Shown: positions 44,809-53,823, counted from the stretch's first letter. The stretch is 64,000 bases of DNA from Pseudoclavibacter terrae (GCF_008831075.1 NZ_WBJX01000001.1:1250515-1314514), one strand, 5' to 3'. Numbers and translations are program-made. The notes: generated by a model from the letters alone, not told the origin.

Positions 44809-45935
44809 GGCAGGTTTCCCCGCTGGCGGCCGACGCGATCGAGGCCGGAAGCTTCGAGGCTCGGCTGCAGCTGACCGCGTTCTACGGCGCCGAGGTGACC
44901 CTCGCCGATGTTCCGGTGGCTTCATGGTCCCTGTCCTCTGAGGAGGGCAGGGACGTGCCTACCGTCGGCACGCTCGACGCGGTGTACGTCGACGAGCAGG
45001 GCAACTCCGTGACGCCACGCTCGTTCACGGACTACCTCGCCCCGTTCGGGCAGGAGGTCCTCGCGCGCCTCGTCATCGGCGACGACGAGGTGCTGCCGCT
45101 CGGCAGGCTCCGCATCATAGAAACCCCCGACTCGTCGGACTCGAACGTGCTCCACGGCTCTCGGGTCATCACGGCGGCGTCTCGGGTGCGTCTCGAGGTC
45201 GCGGATCTCCTCGACAAGGTGCGGCATGCGGGCTTCACTGGCCCGACGTCGCCGCGCCATCAGTCGTGCTGGGCGGAGCTCGCGCACCTGACGGGCATGC
45301 GCCTCGCCCGATCCGTGGACGACAAGACCATGCCGCGCATCGAGTACGAGATCAGCACGGACGGCCGCCTCAAGGCGTGCCAGGAGATCGCCGCGCATCT
45401 CGGCGGGACGCTGTACGTGCGCTCCGACGGGGCACTGACGGTCCTTCCGAAGGCCACCGGTCCGGTCGTGCGCCGCATCCCCGTTGGAGGCCTCAGGCTG
45501 TCCGAGATGCGCCGCGCGCTCTCCACTGACGGCATATTCAACGAGGTCGTCGGCATCTTCGAGGACGCGGACCGCAACCCCCTGTGGGTTCCGCCCGAGC
45601 GCATCACGTCCGGGCCGCTGTCCGTCGACGGGCCCCTCGGTCGGCGCACGAGATACCTCGAGTCGCGCATGGTCAAGGACCTCGACGAAGCTCGCCGCAC
45701 CGTGCGGGCTGCGCTCAAGGAGTCATCGACGCTCGCCTCGGTAGAGATCGACGTGGAGCTCGTGCTCGATCCGCGCCTCGAGATCGGCGACACCGTGCAG
45801 CTCGAGCGCGACGACGAGACGCTCACCGGCCGCATCACGAAGGCCGCCCACTCGCCGTCGAAGACGAGCCTCACGGTCGCTGTGACGGCCATGGTCCCTG
45901 AGCCGAACTTGGAGAGGGCCAATGCGATCGACTGA
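44805..45935 (+). CDS. Minor tail protein (DUF5047-type, Tal-like)
   Basis: 376 residues. ADAIEAGSFEARLQLTAFYGAEV opening, then SWSLSSEEGRDVPTVGTLDAVYVDE and LVIGDDEVLPLGRLRIIETPD are characteristic of the actinophage tail protein following Dit. Late block VELVLDPRLEIGDTVQLERD. Part of the baseplate; 4-base overlap with Dit. Confidence 0.75.
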   Translation: MRQVSPLAADAIEAGSFEARLQLTAFYGAEVTLADVPVASWSLSSEEGRDVPTVGTLDAVYVDEQGNSVTPRSFTDYLAPFGQEVLARLVIGDDEVLPLGRLRIIETPDSSDSNVLHGSRVITAASRVRLEVADLLDKVRHAGFTGPTSPRHQSCWAELAHLTGMRLARSVDDKTMPRIEYEISTDGRLKACQEIAAHLGGTLYVRSDGALTVLPKATGPVVRRIPVGGLRLSEMRRALSTDGIFNEVVGIFEDADRNPLWVPPERITSGPLSVDGPLGRRTRYLESRMVKDLDEARRTVRAALKESSTLASVEIDVELVLDPRLEIGDTVQLERDDETLTGRITKAAHSPSKTSLTVAVTAMVPEPNLERANAID

Positions 45936-46899
45936 CCAGATGCTGATCGACGGCATCAACGCGAGACGACCGACGCTGTCGTTCGTCGGCACGTTCCGGT
46001 ACGCGAACGGCGCGCGCGCAGTCTGCGACGCACTCGGCGGGCAACTCGAGGCGGACTTCGCGGGCGTCTCGCAGCCCTCGCCGGGGGAGTCCGTGCAGAT
46101 CGAGATGCGCAACGGCTCGTACCTGATGCTCGGACCGACGAGGCTGAACCCGAGCCGCGGCACGGTGGTCGCAGTCGCGGCACCCGGCGAAGTCGACCCG
46201 ACCCTCGACCCGGTCGGCGACGAGATCCCCGAGCCCGAGTTCGACGAGAACGGCAACCCGATCCTCCCGCCGGTCCCGCCGGACACCACCCGGTGCGTCG
46301 TCGAGTCCGACGGGCGGGTGATGTGGCTGCCGTTCACGCAGTCCTACACGCCCTACGTGGGGCACGTCGTCGCGATCCAGTGGGGCGAGACGGGCGGCCT
46401 GGTCCTGGGCCGAGTGTCGGCGGTCCCGACGGCCCCTGGTCGGCCCTCCGTGGGTGTGCCGCCGCCGACGCAGGCGAGCTTCCGTCCGACGCCGTTCCAC
46501 GCGTCACAGTCCGGGACGTTCGAGTCCGGTGGGTGGCGGGCCGATGGGAAGGTGCTCTCCACCGGGGGTGCATTCGCCTACGGCGCGGCCCTCACCGACA
46601 CGATCCCGGACGACGCGACCATCGTCGCAACCCGCCTCTACCTAACCCCCGAAGTGCTCTCGGGCGGCCCTGCGTCGCTGCGCCTGCACGAGCTCTCGGC
46701 CCTCACCGACGCGCCTGCGTGGGTCGGTGACCCCTGGGAGTTCACTCCCGTCGAGGGGTGGCAGGAGATCCCCGTGGCCTTCGCTGACTGGCTCAAGTCC
46801 AACCCCGGCGGCATCGGCTTCGACGCCGGCGCTGACGTCTTCTCTTCGGTGACCGCGGACCCCCTGTGTGGGGCTCTCGATGTCGCCTACATGGCTTAG
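45922..46899 (+). CDS. Minor tail protein
   Basis: 325 residues. The first half is a small beta domain (LEADFAGVSQPSPGESVQIEMRNGSYLML); a Pro/Asp-rich linker follows; the second half resembles a carbohydrate-binding jelly roll (GTFESGGWRADGKVLSTGGAF, TIVATRLYLTPEVLSGGPASLRLHE). Likely part of the host-contact apparatus. No exact family recognised. Confidence 0.68.
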   Translation: MRSTDQMLIDGINARRPTLSFVGTFRYANGARAVCDALGGQLEADFAGVSQPSPGESVQIEMRNGSYLMLGPTRLNPSRGTVVAVAAPGEVDPTLDPVGDEIPEPEFDENGNPILPPVPPDTTRCVVESDGRVMWLPFTQSYTPYVGHVVAIQWGETGGLVLGRVSAVPTAPGRPSVGVPPPTQASFRPTPFHASQSGTFESGGWRADGKVLSTGGAFAYGAALTDTIPDDATIVATRLYLTPEVLSGGPASLRLHELSALTDAPAWVGDPWEFTPVEGWQEIPVAFADWLKSNPGGIGFDAGADVFSSVTADPLCGALDVAYMA

Positions 46900-46908
46900 G
46901 AGGCCGTT

Positions 46909-47511
46909 ATGGCAGTGAACAGCTACGGCCCCAAGGGTCGCCGCATCTTCGACGGCAACCGCAGCCCCGATACAGCAGTGGACCTCACCGAGCTCGGCAT
47001 TGCCATCGCTCAGAACGGCAACCGGAAGACCGGCACACGCCTCGAGCGTCTCGCGCTCACCGACAACCCGTCCGCGGAGAATCAGCGCTGGGAAGGGTTG
47101 GAGTTCTACCAGACCGACGGCTCCGACGCCGGCTCGTGGATCTTCACCGGCGGGGAGTGGAAGCGGCAGCGCCTCGACTTCCGCTACCAGCAGGACGGGG
47201 ACCTCCCTCCGGACACCCCTCGCCCCCCGGTCATCCAGGCCGCGAACGAGCTGATCGTGCAGTCCGGCGACTGGCGCTTCGCGACGGTCCCGCAGACCGA
47301 GACCGGCGGCGAGTACTCGCCGTGGAAGAACTTCGACGTCGAGTTTCCGAACGGGTGCCTCGCCGTGCAGTTCTCGCCCTACAACGTCGGCGACCTGCCA
47401 CCGGGTGTGCCGTACCTGTACCGCAAGAACAAGGCGGGCTTCATGCTCCGCTATCCCGGATTCGTTGGCATCCGTCACCGGGCCGTCAACTGGATCGCAT
47501 TCGGCTACTAG
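46909..47511 (+). CDS. Minor tail/baseplate protein
   Basis: 200 residues with AGGAGG-like site upstream. GLEFYQTDGSDAGSWIFTGGEWKRQRLDF is a short beta repeat often found in phage tail tips, and the C-terminal half (SPWKNFDVEFPNGCLAVQF) is beta-rich. Specific role unknown. Confidence 0.65.
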   Translation: MAVNSYGPKGRRIFDGNRSPDTAVDLTELGIAIAQNGNRKTGTRLERLALTDNPSAENQRWEGLEFYQTDGSDAGSWIFTGGEWKRQRLDFRYQQDGDLPPDTPRPPVIQAANELIVQSGDWRFATVPQTETGGEYSPWKNFDVEFPNGCLAVQFSPYNVGDLPPGVPYLYRKNKAGFMLRYPGFVGIRHRAVNWIAFGY

Positions 47512-47520
47512 GAGCACACT

Positions 47521-48027
47521 GTGGCAGTCATCACCCCCGCAAAGTACCGCCGCGTCGTCGGCACGATCCTCCGGGGTGTCGGCAGCCGCCCCACCTCGGC
47601 CACGCTCGGACTGCCCCTCAAGGGCGCGCGCGTCGTGTTCCGCGCACTGATCAAGTCCGCGTCCCTCCCTGACTCGGACCAGCTCTTCGTGCTCGACGAG
47701 GTCGTCGCGACGACCGACATGAACGGCAAGCTCATCGAGGCCACGACCGGGCAGGAGGGCATCCCGCTCCTCGTGACCGACGACGACTCCATCGGCGCTG
47801 AGGGATGGTCGTGGAAGGCCACGATCACCGCTCCCGGTCTCGAGGGGGAGATCGTCTACATCTTCCCGCTTCCGTACTCGACTGCCGACTACGACATCGC
47901 GGATGCCCGCATCCCGGGCGTCGAGGCCTCGCCGAGCACTGTCATCTTCCAAGACGAACCGGCCCCCGCTGGCTTCGCCGGATACCGCATCGACTCCCTC
48001 GGCAACGTCCGAGCGGCCTACCTCTAA
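47521..48027 (+). CDS. Minor tail protein, possible fibre base
   Basis: 168 residues from GTG with AGGAG upstream. Beta sandwich character (ARVVFRALIKSASLPDSDQL, WSWKATITAPGLEGEIVYIFPLP) and a C-terminal segment PAPAGFAGYRIDSLGNVRAAYL. Similar small proteins precede tail fibres and link them to the baseplate. Confidence 0.65.
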   Translation: MAVITPAKYRRVVGTILRGVGSRPTSATLGLPLKGARVVFRALIKSASLPDSDQLFVLDEVVATTDMNGKLIEATTGQEGIPLLVTDDDSIGAEGWSWKATITAPGLEGEIVYIFPLPYSTADYDIADARIPGVEASPSTVIFQDEPAPAGFAGYRIDSLGNVRAAYL

Positions 48028-48036
48028 GGAGCACCC

Positions 48037-49695
48037 ATGCCAGAAACCGATGTGCTCTTCAACATCTCCGGCCCCGGTGCAGTCAACCACCGCATTGTCG
48101 GCGACAACCTCGTCATCGACCGCGTCGTCAACGGCAAAGTCGTCGAGGTGGGCAAAATCGTTGGCAACGTGAGGGGGGCTGCGGGGATCCCTGGCGGGCT
48201 CACCCCTCCACAGCAGATGATCTTCGACACGATGCAGGCCGAAGTCGCTGCCCTGAAGAAGATGCTCGAGGATCAGCAGCTCGACATCCTCATCTCCAAG
48301 TCAGACGGGCCGCTGTCGGGTGGCTTCCGGCCGACATGGCACACGGCCATCCGGGTCGGCCCCGAACGCACGTACAAGACCTTCGACGCCGCCGTGACCT
48401 ACGCGCGCACGCTCCCGGGTGCTGCGTTCTTCTCGCAGGGCACCTACTTCAAGAACAACGCAACGCGTGGCCGCCGACTCGTAGACAACCGGGTGCTGAT
48501 CTTGTTCGACCCGGGCACCTACCAGCAGACGGACCTTGGCCTCACGACCGTCAGCGATGGCATCGACTTCGTCGGCGTCGGAGCTGCTCGCGAGGATGTC
48601 GTGCTGAAGACGAACACGATCAACTACAACCTGCGCACATGGGGGTCGACGTACGTCAAGAACCTCACGATCTGGCATGACCAGGGCCCTACGGGCAACA
48701 ACTACTGCTACCACATGAACAACGTGACCGGCACGTACGGGTACACGAACCTGTTCGACAACGTCTGGTTCCGTGACACCAACAGCGCGTCGTCCGGATG
48801 CGTCGGCGTGGACGGGCAGGACGGGCAGCTGCTCGCGTTCTACCGATGCAAGTTCACGTCTACGCGAGCCGTCACCGCATCGCGCCTCGTCATCCACGAC
48901 ATGCCCGGCAACCGGCACGGCTTCCAGCTCATGTTCGTGGACTGCGAGATCGACCAGCCCGAGGGCGGCTCGAACTTCGGCCTCGTCCCCATCGGGGCCA
49001 GCAGCACGGGCGGCGTTGAGTACCAGACGTGGCGCGTGGGGTGCAAGACCACCGCGGGGGTCGCGATCTCCGACAAGTACTGGGTCGGCACAACGGAGCA
49101 GGGGACCATCGCCGCCATCCCGTGGCCGAGTAACGCGATGCGGGCAATCGACGCGGGCAAGTACACGCCTCGCCTCACTCCTGGCGTGCACCAGCCGACG
49201 GCCACGACGACGGCTGTGGCGCTCGTCCCGCGCCGCCTCTACTACGTGCCGCTCGGCGTCACCGGCTCCGCGTTCGTGCACTACATGGAGCTAGTGCTCA
49301 CGACTGCGCCGACTCCGGTAACCCAGAGCATCGCCATGGGCCTGTTCCTCGAGTTCCAGAACGTGGACGGCACCTGGCCGGGACGGCCGTCCGACGCGTA
49401 CGTAAACACGACGCTCGACTACAACAGCACGGGTGTGAAGCGCGGCAATCCGGGGACGAATATCCTCAACCCGGCTGCACCGAACAAGCTCGGTTTCGAC
49501 GCTCGCACGCGTGTCTGGCTGGCGGCCACATCGTCGATCGCGGAGAACCTCGTCCAGGGGTCGACGACGTTCAGCGACGGCACGAACTGCTGGTACGAGA
49601 CGATCACCGGCAACGTGCCCCAGTCGGCGGCGGCAACTCTGACGCGGGTTCCCGCTGGGGATGCGGTGCCGATCCCGAGGGTGGTCCTGACCTAG
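48037..49695 (+). CDS. Tail fibre/spike with right-handed beta-helix character
   Basis: 552 residues. N-terminal collagen-like or attachment part with GNVRGAAGIPGGLTPPQQMI and a short coiled coil; then TYKTFDAAVTYARTLPGAAFF, IDFVGVGAAREDVVLKTNTI, VKNLTIWHDQG and FVDCEIDQPEGGSNFGLVP, the turn pattern of pectate-lyase-like beta helices. A globular C-terminal domain follows (GVTGSAFVHYMELVLTT). Probably the main receptor-binding protein, perhaps cleaving surface polysaccharide. Confidence 0.78.
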   Translation: MPETDVLFNISGPGAVNHRIVGDNLVIDRVVNGKVVEVGKIVGNVRGAAGIPGGLTPPQQMIFDTMQAEVAALKKMLEDQQLDILISKSDGPLSGGFRPTWHTAIRVGPERTYKTFDAAVTYARTLPGAAFFSQGTYFKNNATRGRRLVDNRVLILFDPGTYQQTDLGLTTVSDGIDFVGVGAAREDVVLKTNTINYNLRTWGSTYVKNLTIWHDQGPTGNNYCYHMNNVTGTYGYTNLFDNVWFRDTNSASSGCVGVDGQDGQLLAFYRCKFTSTRAVTASRLVIHDMPGNRHGFQLMFVDCEIDQPEGGSNFGLVPIGASSTGGVEYQTWRVGCKTTAGVAISDKYWVGTTEQGTIAAIPWPSNAMRAIDAGKYTPRLTPGVHQPTATTTAVALVPRRLYYVPLGVTGSAFVHYMELVLTTAPTPVTQSIAMGLFLEFQNVDGTWPGRPSDAYVNTTLDYNSTGVKRGNPGTNILNPAAPNKLGFDARTRVWLAATSSIAENLVQGSTTFSDGTNCWYETITGNVPQSAAATLTRVPAGDAVPIPRVVLT

Positions 49696-49702
49696 GGGCC
49701 GA

Positions 49703-49840
49703 TCAGTACGCGTGGACGTCCATGTCCACGCGGGCGCAGGCCTCGGAGCAGTAGCGGCGGGCGGTCGTCGGCCCTTTGCACTCGGGGCAGGTCGCGCGAC
49801 GTGCGATGAACCAGTGGACGAAGCGCTGCAACGGTGTCAT
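49703..49840 (-). CDS. Small zinc-finger protein, leftward
   Basis: 45 residues, ATG 49840 to TGA 49703. MTPLQRFVHWFIARRATCP begins it, and CPEC followed by CSEAC (C-x2-C-x9-C-x3-C) is a clear zinc-binding knuckle. It lies on the strand opposite to the late operon, just after the fibre gene, and upstream bases include a hairpin GATCAC/GTGATC (49852-49875). Looks like a moron gene expressed in the lysogen. Confidence 0.55.
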   Translation of the reverse strand: MTPLQRFVHWFIARRATCPECKGPTTARRYCSEACARVDMDVHAY

Positions 49841-49900
49841 GAGGTGAGTCCGATCACTGTGGGGGTTCGGTGATCATACCCACACGGAGCGGGATCGCTG

Positions 49901-50356
49901 TCAGCGAGGACGAGACGAGTCCGAGAGCGCCCGCCACGCTTCGCTGAGGCGTTGCTTCCATGGTGTTCGAGCGGCCCGGTAGGCGTAGGTGTGGACCTTG
50001 TCCGAGCCCGGACGTGTCCATTTGATCCGCAGCAGGGTCAGCGGCTGCGTGGCAGCGAATGTGTAGGTCGCGTCAGGCTCGATGTCCACGGGGCTGGTGA
50101 TCACGAAGTAGTTGACGGCTTCGTCGGCGGCGATAACGCGCGCGTGGTCGCGTGTGGTGTTCCGGATCGTGATGTGCAGGTTGTTCGAGTCGTCCCGGCT
50201 CGGTCCGCTCGTCACTATCCACGCTCTGCGGAAGCCAACATCACGCTTCGCTCGTATGGCGACGACCGACGAGTAGATCGCCAGCCCCGTCGCGATGAGC
50301 CCAAGAAGTACCGCTACGCGCGTGCCCCACTCGTCAAACCAGGCGATCCAATCCAT
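49901..50356 (-). CDS. Single-span membrane protein, leftward (moron candidate)
   Basis: 151 residues. DEWGTRVAVLLGLIATGLAIYSSVVAIRA forms one N-terminal transmembrane helix; the rest is a soluble beta-rich domain (NNLHITIRNTTRDHARVIAAD, ATYTFAATQPLTLLRIKW) that may face either side. Reversed against all flanking late genes, so it likely has its own promoter and is expressed in the prophage state. Superinfection exclusion is possible but unproved. Confidence 0.65.
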   Translation of the reverse strand: MDWIAWFDEWGTRVAVLLGLIATGLAIYSSVVAIRAKRDVGFRRAWIVTSGPSRDDSNNLHITIRNTTRDHARVIAADEAVNYFVITSPVDIEPDATYTFAATQPLTLLRIKWTRPGSDKVHTYAYRAARTPWKQRLSEAWRALSDSSRPR

Positions 50357-50426
50357 GGCGTCACCCTAACGGCGTCCACCCCGGCGCACTCGCCCGGGGC
50401 TTTTCCCATACCCCAGGAGGCACAGC

Positions 50427-51071
50427 ATGCCCACCTTCGCACCGAACACGGACCGCATCGCGAACACAAGCTGGGGTAGCTCCCGCCAGGGTGCGTCCGT
50501 CGTCGGCCTGTGGATTCACCACCAGGCGGACGGAGCGGGCGCCGACGCCAACGACTACATGGTCGGCCCGAACGACCGCGACTCGCACCCCACCTACGCG
50601 ATCGACGACAACGAAGCGGCCACGGTGGTCGGCATCGTCCACCCTGACAAGGCGCCCTCGTCGACGTTCTACGCGAACGACCAGAACGCGGTCGCCCTCG
50701 AAGCGGCGAACACGACGGGTGAGCCGAACTGGGAAGTGCCGGTCGCGACGCTCGAGCAGATCGCGCTCATCGCCGCGCACCACTCGATCGAGTCGCCCCG
50801 CTCGGCGCACCCCATCGAGGTGAACAAGCCGGGCGTCGCTCAGAAGGGATTCTGGGTCGGCTGGCACGCGCAGGTCCGCTCCACCGCATGCCCGGGCCCG
50901 TTCCTCATCGCTCACATCCCCGCGATCGTCGCCCGCGCGAACCAGATCAAGGACGCCATCCAGGGCGGCGCGTCCTGGGCGAGCATCCGGCCGGGCGTGC
51001 AGGGCGGGGAGTTCCTCGGGGCGCTCACCGACGCTGAGCAGCGCCGCGTTGCGCACCTCTGGGGAGCGTGA
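50427..51071 (+). CDS. Endolysin: N-acetylmuramoyl-L-alanine amidase
   Basis: 214 residues with AGGAGG upstream. Amidase_2/PGRP fold: VVGLWIHHQADG (zinc His), PTYAIDDNEAATVVGIVHPDK, QNAVALEAANTTGEPNW, GWHAQVRSTACPGPFL (second zinc His and Cys/Asp-position). The last 45 residues may be a short linker or cell-wall anchor. Cuts the bond between muramic acid and stem peptide. Confidence 0.88.
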   Translation: MPTFAPNTDRIANTSWGSSRQGASVVGLWIHHQADGAGADANDYMVGPNDRDSHPTYAIDDNEAATVVGIVHPDKAPSSTFYANDQNAVALEAANTTGEPNWEVPVATLEQIALIAAHHSIESPRSAHPIEVNKPGVAQKGFWVGWHAQVRSTACPGPFLIAHIPAIVARANQIKDAIQGGASWASIRPGVQGGEFLGALTDAEQRRVAHLWGA

Positions 51072-51943
51072 TGGTCGCCGTCGACATCGGCTTCCCGAAC
51101 GGCGACCCGCGCAACGCGACCGGGTCCGCGTTCGGGTACAAGCTCCGAGACGAAGCGGCCGGCGCGTTCCTCACGCTCGCGGACGAATACCGCGAGGCGT
51201 GGGGCGAAGATCCCCGCATCGTAGAGGCGATGCGCAGCCTCGAAGAGCAGCTGCGCCTCTACAACGGCTACGCCGCCGGCAAGCCAGGGTTCAACCTCGC
51301 AGCGAAGCCGGTCTGGCGCAACGGCCAGTGGTACGGCACCTCGCTCCACGGGGCCGGTCTCTCCACTGATCTCGGCTGGCCACTGAACAGCTCCCTCACC
51401 GCGCAACACGCATGGTTCGCCACCAACGCTCCTCGCTTCGGCTGGGAGTGGACGGGGCGCAACTTCTCGCAGGTCGAGGCGTGGCACTTCGACTACACGG
51501 GCGTCAACGTCACCGCCGCGCAGCGCGCGGCCTACATCTCACGCGGCCTCGGCCAAATCAACCAGGAAGGGTTCCTCATGGCGCTCTCAGAAGCACAGCA
51601 GAAGACGATCCTCGAGAACTCCGAGTCGATCGCGAAGTCGGTCGCGAAGCTCGAGCAGCTCATCGGCAACGCGTCCTCGATCCGCGCGTTCAACACGGGC
51701 AAGACCATCGAGGTCGTCAACGTCAACACGGGCCGGCAGGTGCACGTCCCCAACGTCACCTACTCGCAGATGTACCACGACTACGACCTGTTCGTCGGGT
51801 CGGCGACCAACGTGCCGCTGCACATCCTCGCCCACTTCCGCGACCTCATGGACAAGCTCGGCCGCCGCGACGTCTCCGACGAGGAGCTGCAGCGAGTGGC
51901 CGACAAGCTCCACGAGCTCATCGCGGCCGAAGCCAAGGGCTGA
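51071..51943 (+). CDS. Endolysin: M15 (VanY-type) D,D/L,D-peptidase
   Basis: 290 residues (ATG 51071; GTG 51068 possible). SLHGAGLSTDLGWP supplies His and Asp, and QVEAWHFDYTG supplies Glu and His, the full VanY zinc set. After residue 160 a new part starts: a helical segment ALSEAQQKTILENSESIAKSVAKLEQ and a C-terminal region ending DKLHELIAAEAKG. Overlaps the amidase gene, so the two lysins are made together. Confidence 0.85.
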   Translation: MVAVDIGFPNGDPRNATGSAFGYKLRDEAAGAFLTLADEYREAWGEDPRIVEAMRSLEEQLRLYNGYAAGKPGFNLAAKPVWRNGQWYGTSLHGAGLSTDLGWPLNSSLTAQHAWFATNAPRFGWEWTGRNFSQVEAWHFDYTGVNVTAAQRAAYISRGLGQINQEGFLMALSEAQQKTILENSESIAKSVAKLEQLIGNASSIRAFNTGKTIEVVNVNTGRQVHVPNVTYSQMYHDYDLFVGSATNVPLHILAHFRDLMDKLGRRDVSDEELQRVADKLHELIAAEAKG

Positions 51944-51945
51944 AC

Positions 51946-52401
51946 GTGACCCGTCGCCACGTGCTGCGCGTCTGGGACGCGCTCACCGATCCAGACGCAA
52001 CTTGGCAGCCCGTGCTGTTCGCGTACGTGGCGACGGTCGTCATGGGCGTCGTCACGTACGCCTTCCCACCCACGACCATCGAGGGAGCCATCGGGTCGAC
52101 ACTCGCGACGATCTGGGCGGCGTGCATGATCGGCGGTGGCCTCATCGGGCTCGGAACGATGTTCACGCCGTACATGTGGCTCGAGAAGATCGCACTCTCG
52201 ATCGCCGCGGTCGGCGGGCTCCTCGTGTACGCGTTCGTCGTCGGCAGCCTCCACGCGTCCGCACCGCCCGGCGCATCACGACTCACGCAGCTGTCGGTGA
52301 TCTTCATCGCCCTGTCTGCGTACTGGTTCCGCTGGGTCGCGATCCGCAAGCACACGTACGCCCCACGCGGGCACAGGCGGAAGGCGCCGAGTGGACACTG
52401 A
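51946..52401 (+). CDS. Four-span membrane protein of the lysis cassette
   Basis: 151 residues from GTG. Hydrophobic segments at about 22-42, 49-72, 81-105 and 113-130 (for example VLFAYVATVVMGVVTYAF and LSIAAVGGLLVYAFVVGSLHA), then a basic tail. Place between lysins and holin suggests a second holin or holin modulator. Confidence 0.65.
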   Translation: MTRRHVLRVWDALTDPDATWQPVLFAYVATVVMGVVTYAFPPTTIEGAIGSTLATIWAACMIGGGLIGLGTMFTPYMWLEKIALSIAAVGGLLVYAFVVGSLHASAPPGASRLTQLSVIFIALSAYWFRWVAIRKHTYAPRGHRRKAPSGH

Positions 52402-52750
52402 ACTCACCAAGGCAATCGTCGCGGGCATCTTCGCGTTCCTCGCATCCTCCACGGGGCTCGCGTTCGGGAAGCGAATCTGGGCGCGCTTCACCGGCAAGGA
52501 CGCAGCTCTGCGCGGCGAGATCGACCGAGCTCACGAGCAGGTCAAGGCCGCCGAAGCGAAGGTCACGCTCGCCGAGGCTGCTCTCGACCGCGTCGAGCAT
52601 GCCCGCGACCAGGAGCGCACGGCGCGCCGCATCTCACAAGAGCACGCGTCGGAGGTGCGGCGCATCGCGATCGACGCGGGCGTGCCTGCCTCAGAGATCC
52701 CGCCCTACCCATCCTCGGCCCTGACTATGGGGCCACTCTCGAAGGAGTAA
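52391..52750 (+). CDS. Membrane-anchored coiled-coil lysis protein
   Basis: 119 residues from GTG. N-terminal hydrophobic helix (AIVAGIFAFLASSTGLAFG), then a long coiled coil (RGEIDRAHEQVKAAEAKVTLAEAALDRVEHA). Shape recalls i-spanins or actinophage membrane chaperones of lysis. Overlaps the previous gene by 11 bp. Confidence 0.6.
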   Translation: MDTELTKAIVAGIFAFLASSTGLAFGKRIWARFTGKDAALRGEIDRAHEQVKAAEAKVTLAEAALDRVEHARDQERTARRISQEHASEVRRIAIDAGVPASEIPPYPSSALTMGPLSKE

Positions 52751-52754
52751 CCGC

Positions 52755-53060
52755 ATGTCCCTCACACCCACCACCGAGACGCACGGCGAGCACGTCGAGC
52801 GCACCACGAAGCTCGCCAGTGATCAGTCCGACTCCACGATCTGGACGGCACCGTTCTGGCGCGGCACCGGGGAACGCGCCCTGAAGACGGCCACTCAGGT
52901 GGCTGTCGCTGCCATCACCGTCTCGACCGGCGCCGACCTCATCCCCGCCGTTGGCGTCGAAGGGATCAACTGGGCCGGCGTCGCATCCGTCACCGCGGTC
53001 GCGACGATCTTGTCCCTGTTCACCTCGCTCGGCAACGCCAGCTTCACCGCCGGCCGCTGA
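52755..53060 (+). CDS. Holin (r1t-like)
   Basis: 101 residues. FWRGTGERALKTATQVAVAAITVSTGADLIPAVGVEGINWAGVASVTAVATILSLFTSLGN (key parts: RALKTATQ, SVTAVATILSLFTSL) is the phage r1t holin pattern: two hydrophobic segments with a central GxxWxGV. Opens the membrane at the end of infection so endolysins reach the wall. Confidence 0.8.
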   Translation: MSLTPTTETHGEHVERTTKLASDQSDSTIWTAPFWRGTGERALKTATQVAVAAITVSTGADLIPAVGVEGINWAGVASVTAVATILSLFTSLGNASFTAGR

Positions 53061-53078
53061 CCCCTGCACCACCGACTC

Positions 53079-53139
53079 CGCCCCTCTCGCTGTAGCGACC
53101 CTGGACACCCAGGGTGACGCTGCGCGGGAGGGGCGTGTT
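53079..53139. terminator. Terminator between late operon and leftward genes
   Basis: CGCCCCTCTCGC pairs with GCGGGAGGGGCG (one wobble) and encloses a second hairpin CCCTGG/CCAGGG; GTGTTT follows. It lies between convergent genes and probably stops both. Confidence 0.65.
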
Positions 53140-53147
53140 TCGTCGTT

Positions 53148-53294
53148 TCAGGACTTGTCGGACTTCACCGACGTGAGCTCCCAGCCCTCGGGCACCATCT
53201 CGGCGACCTTCGCCTTGGCTTCCTCGTAGGACTCGCCCTCGGCGTGGAGTGTCTCGGTGGCGGTGGGGCGGATGACGGCGATGAGCTTGACCAT
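53148..53294 (-). CDS. Small leftward phage protein
   Basis: 48 residues, ATG 53294 to TGA 53148. Compact alpha/beta character: KLIAVIRPTATETLHAEGES, then EEAKAKVAEMVPEGWELTSV. Sits 17 bp after the next leftward gene, so both probably share a transcript. Function unknown; good codon use and a complete frame argue it is real. Confidence 0.55.
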   Translation of the reverse strand: MVKLIAVIRPTATETLHAEGESYEEAKAKVAEMVPEGWELTSVKSDKS

Positions 53295-53310
53295 CCGAGG
53301 AGCCTAGCCC

Positions 53311-53823
53311 TCACCAGCCCTTCTTCCTCGTTGCCCGCTGCGCCATGTAGAGCAGCGCGATCGAGAGCTCCGACGCGAGGCGCTCGGCGGCGAGGGCGTC
53401 GCCTTCGAGCGTGACGGTGCGGCGGATCTGCGCGTTGCCGTGCGAGATCGCCCACTCCTTCTGACTCATCGTCCCGACCTCGAGCGCCTGGCGCACCTCG
53501 GCGCGCACGTCGCCTTCGGTCACCCACTGGAGCATCTCGAGCCAGGCATCGAACACCTCGAGCGGTTCGAGGAGGATCGGCTCGTACGTGGCGCCGTCGA
53601 CGGTCACAGGCACTGGCACGAGCGCGCCGTCGACTTCGCGCAGCGGGGGAGCCTCGCCCCAGATGAGCCAGGACATCCCGTCGACGGGGCGGGTCGCGAC
53701 TGGTCGCCAGCAGATGATGCGCTTCGTCCACTTCGAGTCGACCCGCTCGGCGACGGTCTCGCACCGCAGGGCCAAGGATGCGAGGGCGACGTCGGCGGTG
53801 ACCTTCTCGACTGGTTCGTTCAT
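53311..53823 (-). CDS. Leftward phage hypothetical protein
   Basis: 170 residues from ATG 53823; a longer frame to 53886 would run into the divergent promoter. Features: KRIICWRPVATRPVDGMSWLIWGEAP, VDGATYEPILLEPLEVFDAWLEMLQWV and a basic end RATRKKGW. Globular, no membrane span, no known family. Its start region faces the DUF3263 gene across strong inverted repeats, so it may be a lysogeny-expressed gene under repression. Confidence 0.65.
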   Translation of the reverse strand: MNEPVEKVTADVALASLALRCETVAERVDSKWTKRIICWRPVATRPVDGMSWLIWGEAPPLREVDGALVPVPVTVDGATYEPILLEPLEVFDAWLEMLQWVTEGDVRAEVRQALEVGTMSQKEWAISHGNAQIRRTVTLEGDALAAERLASELSIALLYMAQRATRKKGW

